Shown: positions 36,375 through 46,372, counted from the stretch's first letter. The stretch is 64,000 nucleotides of DNA from Platanthera guangdongensis (GCA_039583875.1 CM077162.1:171139220-171203219), one strand, 5' to 3'. A program made the numbers and translations. The notes: generated by a model not told the origin, from the sequence alone.

Positions 36375-37774
36375 TTACAAGGTCTCATGCTTCTCTATCA
36401 TCTGTATTTCTTGTTTCAATGCATCAACCCATTTTGGATTGTCTTTTGCTTCTGCATATGAGTGTGGCTCAGTTACCATATAGGCCAAGTATGGTTCAAC
36501 ATACAATTCCTCTACTCTTCTGTATTTTCTTGGTGGAGGTGATGAATCATCAGTATCAAAAACTCTATGAGACTGTGGAGAATAACTCGGATTGGAAGGT
36601 GGAGGAGAATCTGATCCAATAGGGGTGATTTCTTCATCCTCAACTGTCGGTATATTCCCTGAAATTTGATTCTGAACCACTAGTTTATCCCATTCCCAAG
36701 CTTTTCCTTCTTCAAATATAACATTCCTTGAAATAACAACTCTTTGAGTAACTGGATTAAACAGTTTGTATGCCTTGGATTCTTCGTTATAGCCAATCAT
36801 GATAAGACTTTGCTTTTGGCATCTAATTTATCTCTTTTGTAGCTTGGTATGTATGTATGAGCTAGACATCCAAAGACTTTGAAATGGGCTACAAAAGGTT
36901 TTCTGTTGTGCCATTTTTGGAAGGGTGTACTATTTATTGCTTTTGTTGGTGCTCTGTTTAACAAATAAATAGCATAATTTACTATCTCTGCCCAAAACAC
37001 TTTTGGTAGTTGTTTTGTTAATAACATAGTTCTTGTCATTTCTAATACTGTTCTATTTCTTTGTTCTTTAACACCATTCTGTTGAGGTGTCATAGGAGTG
37101 GAAAACTGCCTATGTATTCCTTCTGTGCTGCAATACAAATTAAATTTCTTATTTTGAAACTCCCCTCCTCTGTCACTTCTTATAGTTTTAATTTTGCAAT
37201 TACTTTGATTTTCTATTAACACTTTGAAGGCCTTAAAGGTGTTGAATACTTCTGATTTTTGTTGTAAGAAGTATATCCACAGCATTGTTGAATAGTCATC
37301 TACTATTAATAAAAAATAGGTATTACCTGAAAACGATGGAGTGGTGGCTGGTCCCCAGAGATCCATATGTATTAATTGTAGAGGTTTTGAAGCTCTCCAA
37401 TTAGAGTCTTTTGGAACACCTTGTTGAATTTGCTTACCAAGAATGCATTTTTCACATACTTCACTCCTTGATATTTTTGGTAATCCTCTTACCAATGAAT
37501 ATTTGTGAAGCTTGTGGAGATCAGGTATATTTAAATGCCCATATCTTCTATGCCAAAGTTGTGTTACTTCTTGTTTTTTAGCACAAAAATATGTGACATG
37601 ATGTCTTAGCAAACATGGGAATATATGATTACTTGTCATTAACTCCTTCATTACAGGATGTTGTGTGGAGGATTCAATCACTTGACATTGGCCTTTTTCA
37701 AATATAACTGTATACCAATTCTCTATCAACTGCCCTACACTCAATAAGTTTTGTTGTAAGTGGGGTACATACAC
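36375..37774 (-). pseudogene. pol: F pol, integrase
   Basis: The piece 37774-36797 starts within the GAG-pre-integrase domain (L-W-H-R-R-Y-G-H-L, then C-E-K-C) and includes the integrase core: D-L-W-G-P, I-V-D-D-Y-S, R-S-D-R-G-G-E-F, and T-P-Q-Q-N-G-V followed by K-E-Q-R-N-R, where Glu is the likely third catalytic residue. A short frame change at 36797-36800 leads to the integrase tail (36800-36375), which ends in a stop before reverse transcriptase. The tail has a G-Y-N-E-E-S-K-A-Y-K-L motif common in Copia integrases. Confidence 0.85.
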
Positions 37775-37880
37775 GACATTTTTTTGTAACCTGGTGACTT
37801 CCTTGAGGACTTATTACCAGAACATCTCTTTTGTCTTCTATTGTCATAGTATTACCATTTCTAATCATTACTTGTTTAGT

Positions 37881-39016
37881 TTACTGTTGTGCCAAGTGAA
37901 GAAAAATAGAATGGTTATGGGTCATGTGGTTTGAACAACCACTATCTAGTATCCAGACGTCATGATCTTGGGAGTTTGTTTCTTCATATGCACAGAACAT
38001 CTGTTCAGATGGATGGATATTATCAACTTTTGCTTCTGTTGTTTGGCTTTGTTTGTTTTTAGACCAATAGTCTCTATCAAGGTGATTTGATCTTTTGGAA
38101 GTTTTACACCGGTAGAAACAAGTGGTCATATCATGATTAGTGTGTTTACATAACACACAATATTGTTGCTTTGAGTAATTCTCATGCATACTTCCTCTTC
38201 CTTCTCTTACTTCTCTATCAGTCCCTCTATTTTTGCCCCTTGGAGTTCCTCTAGGGAATCTTTGGAAAGCAGAATTTGCAGGGATTTCTTTCTCCATTTT
38301 GCCAGAAGATTCAGATTCTTTTTTACTCTGGCATTTAGTTTGCAAAGCTTGTTGTTGTTGTGAGTATTCAGAAGATGAAAACCTCTCTTCATGAGCTTGA
38401 AGAGAACCTCTTTGCTCAATTAATGAATATGAGCGTAAATCCTTCGATTCCACTATTGCAGCTATGATATAATTAAATTTTGGAGGTAATCTTCTCAGGA
38501 TTTTTAGAACAATTTTACTGTCTTCAATAACATCTCCTAGTGTCCTGATGTTATTAACCATAATTCTTATTCTAGAAAAGAAAGAAGATATTGTTTCACC
38601 TTGGCTCATACACATGTTTTCAAATTCTGTCCAAGTTGTTTGCAGTTTTTTGACAATTATTTTGTCAGTTCCTTGATATTCTGTAAGTAATGTTTTCCAA
38701 GCTTCCTGTGCAGTTGCAGCAACAATAATGCGTGGGAAAATTGGTTTACTTACTCCTTGTTGGATATTGAGAAGTGCTTTGGCGACTTTTTCAGATTATC
38801 TTTATATTCTTTTACTGCAGCAACATTCCAGGTATTTAGTGGGTGATTTTCAGTTGGCTGTGAGAAACCGTCAGTGACTAGAGTCCACAGTCCTTGAGAC
38901 TGAAACAACGTCCTCATTTGGACATGCCATAGCTCATAATCTTCTCCATTAAAAATAGGAACACCAGTTTGTGAGTAAGTGAAATTTGAAAGAACAATTG
39001 TAGAAGTGGAAGCCAT
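37881..39016 (-). pseudogene. gag: F gag and protease start
   Basis: Gag begins at the ATG at 39016 with a Copia-type N-terminus (F-N-G-E-D-Y-E-L-W, then Q-M-R-T-L-F). The first piece ends at 38750. The second piece (38615-37881) continues the UBN2-like domain (F-F-S-R-I-R), a basic region, a zinc-finger-like C-x2-C-x4-H-x4-C (C-V-L-C-K-H-T-N-H-D-M-T-T-C), and W-I-L-D-S-G-C-S-N-H-M-T, the protease active site. About 135 bp between the pieces is out of frame. A stop at 37881 separates it from the integrase piece. Confidence 0.83.
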
Positions 39017-39110
39017 ATGATGAGTAATGTATTTTGAAGAGAATTATGAAGAGATAATCGTGATCTCTGATAGGAAGAACAGATAAAAGTTTACTTTGAT
39101 GGTACCGTCC

Positions 39111-39121
39111 CTCTGATACCA
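39111..39121 (-). other. F primer binding site (tRNA-Met type)
   Basis: The minus strand reads TGGTATCAGAG, one base after the LTR end TGTAACA. Confidence 0.82.
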
Positions 39122-39122
39122 A

Positions 39123-39391
39123 TGTTACATAAAATTTAAGTAAAACACTTATGCAAGAACTCACAGAACATTCAAACTCCCTTCTTTCTTCATATATTTT
39201 TTTATTATTATTTCAAACAGTACATAGACCCAGATATATATATATACCCATATATCTACTCGGTGGCATTTATTACAACTCACCATTTACAAGTACTCAT
39301 TACTTTTACATCATGCTTTTTATCTAATCGGCCAACTTGCTATTTATTTATTATTTATACTACTTTGGCTTGTACTACTGTTTGTCTAACA
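39123..39391 (-). repeat. F 5' LTR (tentative outer end)
   Basis: The inner end (plus-strand TGTTACAT at 39123) is fixed by the primer site. The outer end is set at TCTAACA (39391), the most LTR-like terminus nearby; the following TAGTA would be the target duplication, but its partner is out of view. The sequence is AT-rich with a long AT run (39234-39245). Confidence 0.5.
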
Positions 39392-39909
39392 TAGTACAAG
39401 CCTGGTGTGCAAAGTGCAAAATTAATGATAATTGGGAGTGCATTGTGATAATTTTAATAATTCAGGGTGCATTGTGTCAATTGTAATAATTCAGGGTGCA
39501 TTGTGCCAAAACCATCCCACAATTCATGGGTGCATTATACCAAAAGACCATATTTTATTATGCATTCTTAGATGTCTTTCTCAGATCCTCCTGACATCAT
39601 ATTATAATAGTTTTCAAAAGAGAGAAAAAATATATACATTATTTTGATAGTATATTATAAATATTCCAATAGTTCCTTGGGTGAGGTAAGACGTTCATGA
39701 ACGACGATTCATAACCGGCCACCACCATGTTCACGACCGCCGCCGCCATGCCAAACGGAGCCTTGATGTCGTGAGTGATGAAAAAGCCTAGATAGTTTAT
39801 ATAATTCACAGCTTTTATGCTTTCGAATATTGGAACCCAAACTAACCGGTCCATGAGCCAGTTGTTTGTATTCAATCAAGGTCGAACCGGGGTTGGGCCA
39901 GATCTATTA
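39392..39909. other. Unassigned sequence next to F, with a short tandem repeat
   Basis: AT-rich flank of F. Between about 39424 and 39545 a roughly 30 bp unit containing TAATTCAGGGTGCATTGTG recurs about four times with divergence. The rest shows no retrotransposon domain. A 78-codon minus-strand ORF (39875-39639) is listed separately. Confidence 0.55.
39639..39875 (-). other. Unrecognised 78-codon ORF, possible exon remnant
   Basis: The frame encodes a mixed hydrophobic/aromatic stretch (V-P-I-F-E-S-I, then Y-L-G-F-F-I-T-H-D-I-K-A-P-F-G-M-A-A-A-V-V). It does not look like any retrotransposon protein and has normal-looking composition. I do not recognise the family. It could be a relic of a host gene exon or a chance frame. 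Confidence 0.25.
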
Positions 39910-40100
39910 GGCTATGTTTGGTTTGGCGTTTTGCTCAGGAGGTAGGAGGAGAAGGAGAGCTTTTAGAACCGGAGGGGGGAGGCCGCGGTTGGAATCCCTC
40001 TGTTTTCCTCCATTTCTCATGGTGCGGCGGGTATAAACGGAGCAAACGTCACTGCCGGCCATTTGGTTACCCGTCGTGCGACAGCATTTTCCCCAAACAG
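39910..40100. mobile_element. Possible degenerate MITE-like segment
   Basis: It starts TTAGGCTATGTTTGGTTTGG, which resembles the terminal repeats of Tourist/Harbinger-type MITEs with a TTA target. The right side has CCCCAAACAGAGAGC in roughly inverted orientation. The match between ends is imperfect and no second TTA copy is clear. Confidence 0.3.
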
Positions 40101-40282
40101 AGAGCTTCAAACGCTGCACCAAGTGAAGACTTAGGCTCTTGTTGGGTACATTGGAATAAATGTACCAGATTTGAAGAAGCCTCACCCTACTCAATGATAT
40201 ACATCATGGTGTATTTGATGTGTTTTGAGTTGATGTGTGCAGGTTAAGTAATTACAGGGAAAGCATAAAAGATTCTAAGTCC

Positions 40283-40985
40283 ATGTGTCGACACCTAGAA
40301 GAAAAGTGTCGACACTTAAGAAGGCTAGTGTCGACACCCAGAGAAGCTGTGTCGACACTTGGAGTAGTTGTGTCGACACCAGGAAGGCAGAGTCGACACC
40401 AGAAGCAAAGTGTCGACACATACAGGCAGTGTCGACACACAGTGGAGAATTGTCAACAAGTACAAGTGTCGACACTTAGAAGTAGTGTCGACACCCAGAA
40501 GAACTTTGTCGACATCAAAAGTGTCGACACTATGAGGCTGTGTCGACACTCAGCAAACTTCAACAAAGTTCAAGTACAAGTGTCGACACTAGGAGGCTGT
40601 GTCGACACTCAGCAAAGTTTCAACACATGAAGAATGTGTCGACACAAAGGAGGTGTGTCGACACTCAACAAAGTTCAACACAGAAGGTTTGTGTCGACAC
40701 AAAGGAGTTGTGTTGACACTCAGCAGAAATCAGTTAAAGTATTGAAGAAGAAGTACTTGTGTCGACACCTTCAATCTGTGTCGACACATTCAACAGAAGG
40801 CTTGTGTCGACACACAGAATCTGTGTCGACACATTCAGAAGAAGATGTGTCGAGAAAAAGTTACAACAACACAAGGAGTTGTGTCGACACCAACAAGGCT
40901 AGTGTCGACACTTAGTCTACTTGTGTCGACACTTAGTCTATTTGTGTCGATATTTAAAGACTGTCTGTCTCGACACTTTCAGACA
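40283..40985. repeat. Palindromic array, GTGTCGACAC (solo LTR)
   Basis: About thirty copies of the 10 bp perfect palindrome GTGTCGACAC or close variants lie in 700 bp, spaced irregularly by about 10-25 bp. Confidence 0.92.
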
Positions 40986-41110
40986 GTGACAGAGATTTCA
41001 AGAAGTGACTGGATGACTTGACAGCTGCCATTCCAGCCGGTCTACTGCAGCTGTTAGAACTGTCAGAAGGTTATTAGAAACCGGATCAGCCGGTTACCTT
41101 GGAGGAAGTC

Positions 41111-41118
41111 TATATAAA
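41111..41118 (+). promoter_or_regulatory. TATA box of the solo LTR
   Basis: TATATAAA follows the palindrome array, at the same relative place as TATAAATA in the S LTRs. Confidence 0.6.
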
Positions 41119-41997
41119 GACCCTTCTCCTTTGACAGATGATGATTTTGATAGATTGATTGTGAAAGAAATCAGAAGATCTAACAACACAAAAAGAAGAA
41201 GACCTTCAAGAGAAGATCTAAGTAGTTGGAGAGAGAGAGCTCCTTCTAAGAAGACAGTTATTGAACCAGGCTGTGAAGTAAGTTTCAGATTGAGATCTGA
41301 TTCTTAAGTCAGCAGTGATTGAAGATCGTCTGCATAGAGAATCAACCCTACTGTGTTCTAATTCAAGAAGCTTTGAAGAAAGACAAGGGAGGTTGATCTC
41401 AGCAAAGTTCTTCCAAGAACTCATCAAGAAACCAGTCAACTCTTCTCTCTCTTTAGAAGTTGTGGTTAAACACTTTGTATTTTTTAATTTCTTGTAGGAT
41501 CCTAAGGGATCTGAGTTGTAAGCCTAAAATTATAAAGGCTGAGTGGTAGGGCCTTTATGCCTGAGTGTAGGAGATATATTTCTCTGAGTGTAGGCCTTGT
41601 TGAAGGCTGAGTGTAGGCCTTGTTGAAGGCTGAGTGTAGGTCTTTGTGAAGACTGAGTGGTAGGGCTGTGTGCCTGAGTTGTAGGAGTGGGATCACTCTG
41701 AGTTGTAGGAACCTGGTTGGGGTTCTGAGCTGTAAGATCTGAGGATCTAAGGAGAAGTGGAGAAGTTAGGCCGAATCTAGTACACTACTAGATAGCCGAA
41801 GGGGGAAAGTGGATGTACCCAGACCTTGGGGAACCACTATAAAATCTATGTGTACTCTATGTGTGACTGATTCTGTGATTGCTGTTTAGGGTTCTGTGAA
41901 TTCTGTAATTAATTCTGCCTGTAAATTTAAAAAGATTAAGTTCACCTATTCACCCCCCCCCCCCTCTAGGTGATTAGGTACTATTTCTTTCAGCTCT

Positions 41998-42158
41998 GTT
42001 GAAAATGGTGAAGTGAAAGTGGGTGATTAGGCGGCCTGAGCGACCTGGGCGACCTGTCCGCGCGGACTATGCAGACAGGACTGGCGGTCTGCCAGGTCGG
42101 CAGAGCTGTTACAGGCAGCTTGTTCTTTGGCGGCCTGTGCGGTCTGTTCGCGCTGACT
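41998..42158. other. Mosaic flank rich in GCGGACT / CGGCCTG motifs
   Basis: Sequence between the solo LTR and S. It contains TCCGCGCGGACTA and repeated GGCGGCCTGNGCG phrases. Comparable sequence resumes after S at 54338. It is probably part of an older element that I cannot name. Confidence 0.45.
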
Positions 42159-42308
42159 ATATGTGTTGGGTACATTGGTTAAATGTACCTGATTTGAAGA
42201 AGCCTCACCCAACTCAATGATATACATCATAATGTATTTGATGTATGTTGAGTTTACTTGTGCAGGTTAAGTAATTACTGGACTGAAGCAAAAAGTTTCT
42301 AAGTCCAT

Positions 42309-43175
42309 GTGTCGACACCTAGATGGAAAGTGTCGACACTTAAGAAGACATGTGTCGACACTTAACAAGCAGTGTCGACACTTGGAGTCATTGTGTCGAC
42401 ACCTGGGATGCAGAGTCGACACCAGACACAAAGTGTCGACACAAGGAGCTGTGTCGACACTCAATGAAGAAAGTACAGTAAAGTAGTGTCGACACCCAGT
42501 GAAGCTGTGTCTACACCAGAAAGTGTCGACACTTGGAGCTGTGTCGACACTCAGCAAAAGTCAGCAGAAACTAAGTTAAAGTGTCTACACCAAGAACAAA
42601 GTGTCGACACTCAACAGAAGAGTCAGCACATGAAGTAAGTGTCGACACCTAGAACAATGTGTCGACACTCAGCTGAAGACTCTACACTTGAAGAAAGTGT
42701 CGACACATGGAGCAGTGTCGACACTTAGCAAAGAACAGCAAGATCGTCAAATTATTCTAAGTACAAGTATCGACACTAAGGGAATGTGTCGACACTCAGC
42801 TGAAGTCTCAACAGAAGAATCAAGTGTCGACACAAGAAGCTGTGTCGACACTTAGCAAGTATCGACATAGAAGACTATGTGTCGACACCAAGAAACAGTG
42901 TCGACACTTAACAGATTCAACACAAGAAGTTGTGTCGACACAAAGGAGATGTGTCGACACTTAGAAGAATTCAGCAAAAGATAGAAGATCAAGTACTTGT
43001 GTCGACACTCAACTTCAGTGTCGACACATGAAGAAGAATCTGTGTCGAGACATAGTATCTACAACATAAGGAGTTGTGTCGACACCTTGTAGACTTGTGT
43101 CGACACTTACACAACTTGTGTCGACACTTGGTCTATAAGTGTCGACACTTAAAGACAGAAAGTCTCGACACTATC
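42309..43175. repeat. Palindromic array, GTGTCGACAC (S 5' LTR)
   Basis: About thirty GTGTCGACAC palindromes and variants (GAGTCGACAC, TATCGACAC, GTCTCGACAC). The 3' LTR carries the same array; several of the differences between the LTRs are C-to-T or G-to-A changes in the central TCGA. Confidence 0.93.
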
Positions 43176-43304
43176 AGACAGTTAGATATTTTCAAGAATT
43201 GACTGGATGACTTGATAGCTGCCATTCCAGCCGGTCTACAGCACCTGTCAGAGATGTCAGAATTCAGTTATGGACCGGACCAGCCGGTTACCATGAAGAA
43301 GGCC

Positions 43305-43312
43305 TATAAATA
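43305..43312 (+). promoter_or_regulatory. S 5' LTR TATA box
   Basis: TATAAATA follows GGCC, about 130 bp after the palindrome array; the 3' LTR has it at 53457-53464. Confidence 0.7.
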
Positions 43313-43737
43313 GGCTCAAACAGTTTACAGAAACTGTTGTTCAGATTATTGTTCAAGTAGTTATTGAAGTGGTACACAGAGTATCATCACATGAAGATCT
43401 AGCCGTCCAAGTGCAGATCTAAGAAGTTGGAGAGAGAGGGCTCCATCCAAGAAATCAGCCTTTGGAACTAGGCTGAGAAGAAGGGTTCAGATATATTCTG
43501 GATCTTAAGAAGTAGAGATCAAGGATCAACTGCAGGAGGATTCATTCTTATTCAGTTCTACTCAAGAAGCTTTGAAGAAAGCTAAGTCAGATTGAATCCA
43601 GCTGAGTTCTTCCAAGAACTCATCAAGAAACTCTCAACTCCCCTCTCTTGTTTCTGAGTTGTTGAGTTAACATTTGAAATTCATTTTTATCTTGTAGGAT
43701 CCATTGGATCTGAGTGAATTGTAAGCCTGTAATTATA

Positions 43738-43900
43738 AAGGCTGAGGGTAGGGCTTGAGAGCTTGAGTGTAGGAGATTGAAATCTCTGAGTGTAGGCCTT
43801 GTTGGCTGAGTGTAGGCCTTAATTGGCTGAGTGTAGGCCTTTGTGGCTGAGTGTAGGCTTTGGGAAAAGCTGAGTTGTAGGGCCTTGGGCCTGAGGTGTA
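43738..43900. repeat. GGCTGAGTGTAGGCCTT tandem repeats
   Basis: Six to eight imperfect 18-22 bp units of GGCTGAGTGTAGGCCTT and relatives lie between the TATA box and the LTR end; the same block is in the 3' LTR (about 53889-54050) and the solo LTR (about 41540-41730). Confidence 0.85.
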
Positions 43901-44183
43901 GGAACCAATTTGGGTTCTGAGCTAGTGGAGAAGTTTGGCCGAATCTAGTATACTGCTAGATAGGCGAAGGGGGAAAGTGGATGTACCCAAAGATTGGGGA
44001 ACCACTATAAAACCTTGTGTCTGCTGTGATTGTGCTGTGATTGTGAATGCTTGTGTGATTGCTGTGCAAAAGTAGTATAGATTCTGTGATATAACTGATT
44101 GCTGCCATTAAAGTCTTAAAAAGAATTAGGTCACCTATTCACCCCCCCCCCCCTCTAGGTGTTTAGGTACCATATCTTTCAAG

Positions 44184-44194
44184 TGGTATCAAAG
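44184..44194 (+). other. S primer binding site (tRNA-Met type, one mismatch)
   Basis: TGGTATCAAAGC differs at one base from the usual TGGTATCAGAGC and lies two bases after the LTR end. Confidence 0.85.
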
Positions 44195-44286
44195 CGAGGT
44201 TGCTCAAAAAGGACTAACAGTCTGAGGAGATCCTGATTGGCAGATTCAGTCTAAGACAAATTACAGATTCAAGAAAATCAAGAAAC

Positions 44287-46330
44287 ATGGGTTCTTCTGA
44301 GAATCACAAGGAATTGGGTTCCATGAAATTACCTATATGCAAAAAGGAAATCTTTGGGATTTGGAAGGAAAGGGTAAAGCTGTTTATGGAGGCCTCAGAC
44401 CCTAGAATCTACATCACAGTAAAGGAAGGGCCTTATGTGCCCATGAAGGTATCAGTGCTAGATGCAAATCAGAGAACTCCAAAGGATTTCTCTGAAGATG
44501 ACTAAGGATGAGATTGTCCTAGCCACCATGGACAAGAGGGCACAAAACATCATAGTGAGTGCCATAGATGATGCCACTTTTCAGAATTTTATTCACTGTA
44601 AGATAGCCAAAGAGATGTGGGATACTCTCATTGTCTATATGGAAGGTTCTGAAGAAGTTAGGCAAGATATAAAATCCTTGCTAAATCAAGAGTATGAGAG
44701 TTTTAGACAAGGAAAGGGTGATAGCATAACTGAGTGCTACAAGAAGTTCTACAGAATAGTGAATGAACTCATGTCTTATGAAAGAGAGTTCAGCAATTAT
44801 GAACTAAATGAAAAGTTCCTAAGGTCCCTAACTAAAGATTGGGACACAAAGATCTGTGCCATTAGAGAAATGGCTAAGTTGGGAGAAATTCCTCCACCTA
44901 CACTGTTTGGCAAGCTATTGTCATATGAAATGCAATTGACAGTGAGGAAAGAGGAGGAGAAGTCAACACGAACTGAACACAAGGAAAGATCAGTAGCCTT
45001 CAAGACAGAAGCCTCCAGGAAGTGCAGGAATAAGTCAACAACTCCACCTCCAAAGGTAGTTGAATCAGAGACAGATGAGTCAGTCAGTACAAAATCTGAA
45101 AGCAGTGAAAGTGATGAAGACTTTGCTGCCTTCACTAGACACTTTCAGAAATTCTTGAAGAAGAAACAGTGGAGGACAAGGCCCTCTACTTCAAAGGGAA
45201 AAGAAGATTTTTATCAGGATAAAAAAGCTTCAAAGAAGGACAGGAAGAGGACAAAATCTAGCAAGGCAACTGATCCTAAGATAGTGTGTTATTGCTGCAA
45301 TAGACAGGGCCATGTTATTGCCGACTATCCTGAAAAGAGGAAAGACTCTAGTGACAGGAAAAAGACTTATTTCAAAGGCAAGAAAGAAAAGTCTTTTGTT
45401 GCCAAGAAGGAGAAGACTCTATCAGATATCTCTTCTTCAGAAACTGAGTCTGAGGCTGAAGCTTACATAGGGCTGTTTGCTGAAGAAGAAGAAGAAGAAT
45501 TCATGCAGATAATGGAGTCTATTTATGAACAAGAAGACAGTCAATGCCAAGGGCTAATGGCTTTGACAGAGCATGACAAAATCCTAGAGCAGCCAGGACC
45601 CATTAAGGTACATTGTTCAACTCTAAGTTCAGTTTCTTGTTCCAGTACAGAATCAGATTCTTCATCATCAAGTGATGAGAATGTATATGAGTCTGAGGAT
45701 GATATTCATCAGCTTATAGATGAATATAAAGTGTTGTTGCAAGCTTACAAGAAAAGCAAGACCCTTGCCAAAAGTCAGGCAATGGAAATTGCTGATCTAA
45801 AAGCTGCTGCAATAGATTTTGAGAAGTCTTTTGATCAAAAACTGAATGAGATAGCCAGGTTGAAGCACATAACAGTGATTCAAATGGGTACTATATCATT
45901 TAAAAATGATCAAATCAAGAGTCTGAAGATCAATCTTCAGAAAGAGAGAGAGCTTGTTGCTAGGTTTTCTAAACCTAAGTCAGTGCTACCTTTAATTGAT
46001 GAATTTGTTCATCATAAAGGCAAGACTGGACTGGGTTTTATTAGACCTGCAAGGACTGAGCAGTCCGAGCCCAAGTCCAAGGGCAAAGCCTCAACATTCA
46101 ACAAGTCTGCTGTAGATAAGACAGCAAATACTGTACCTAAGCAAAGGTACAATAAGTTTGAATGTTGGTGTTGTGGTAAAGTTGGCCATTTTGCAGTGGA
46201 CTGTTGGCACATTGCTAGTGCCAAAGTGAGTACCAAACTACCTGTTGGAAAGCCAGTAGGTAGCTTTGTCAGATTGCAAACTAACAAGTACCAAGGACCC
46301 AAGAATTCTTTGGGTTCTAAGGTTCATTAA
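44287..46330 (+). pseudogene. gag: S gag, one 1-bp insertion
   Basis: The ATG at 44287 starts a Gag whose first 70 codons (I-W-K-E-R-V, G-P-Y-V-P) align with Cop1. An extra G near 44497 (GAAGATG where the frame needs GAAATG) shifts the frame; the rest is open from about 44500 to 46330. Domains: UBN2-like (E-M-W-D-T-L, R-S-L-T-K-D-W-D-T-K-I), acidic/Ser linkers, a zinc knuckle near 45287-45328 whose last Cys is Tyr, a Glu/Lys-rich coiled-coil segment near 45700-45960, and a complete second knuckle near 46159-46206. It ends V-H-TAA, then 13 codons in the same frame lead to TAG and the protease. Confidence 0.88.
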
Positions 46331-46369
46331 TCTGTTTTGCAGGTGAGTCCAAGTGGCCATACCCCAACA

Positions 46370-46372
46370 TAG
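46370..46372 (+). other. TAG directly before the S protease motif
   Basis: This amber codon is in frame with gag and pol and sits at the same codon as in Cop1. The gag TAA (46328-46330) lies 13 codons upstream in the same frame. Confidence 0.75.

Larger units (their letters stand above)
34830..39391 (-). mobile_element. F: smaller Ty1/copia retrotransposon, outermost layer of the nest
   Basis: Right to left: 5' LTR (39123 to about 39391), primer site (39111-39121), gag/protease, integrase, reverse transcriptase/RNase H, polypurine tract, and the first 55 bp of the 3' LTR, where GypA inserted. The Gag (E-D-Y-E-L-W) and integrase differ from those of Cop1, Cop2 and S, and there is no third ORF, so it is not a Sirevirus. 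I cannot place it in a Copia lineage without a tree. Several stops and a frameshift mark it as decayed. Confidence 0.8.
40140..41992 (+). mobile_element. Solo LTR of the S family (1853 bp)
   Basis: It starts TGTTGGGTACATTGG and ends CTTTCA, flanked by GCTCT on both sides (40135-40139 and 41993-41997). It parallels the LTRs of S: GTGTCGACAC array, TATA box, GGCTGAGTGTAGG repeats, the shared block near 41809-41844, and a C-run before TAGGTGATTAG. No internal region remains, so it arose by LTR-LTR recombination. It is more diverged from the S LTRs than these are from each other. Confidence 0.93.
42164..44181 (+). repeat. S 5' LTR (2018 bp)
   Basis: It starts TGTTGGGTACATTGG and ends ATATCTTTCA. 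Parts in order: GTGTCGACAC array (about 42309-43175), TATAAATA (43305-43312), GGCTGAGTGTAGGCCTT tandem repeats (about 43738-43900), the block shared by all Sirevirus-like LTRs here (43977-44012, containing GGATGTACCCA and GGGGAACCACTATAAAA), and a C-run inside CACCTA...TAGGTG (44132-44161). Confidence 0.95.

Noticed and set aside
40235..40915. Cys/His-rich ORFs in the palindrome arrays (also at 42267-42557, 52365-52731)
   Set aside because: They come from translating GTGTCGACAC copies on both strands (C-R-H, V-S-T, V-D-T repeats), with no homology between copies beyond the DNA motif.
40283..40985. Regularly repeated short palindromes resembling a CRISPR array
   Set aside because: Repeats are only 10 bp, spacing is irregular, the sequence lies in a plant LTR with a target duplication, and no cas genes exist here.
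46331..46372. Splice sites at the Sirevirus gag/pol junction (TTTTGCAG and CAGGTGAGT in S; T-run plus TTGCAG in Cop1 and Cop2)
   Set aside because: In Cop2 the region is continuous coding sequence (F-L-Q), and the only GT-AG pair in S would give a 30 bp intron, too short for plants.
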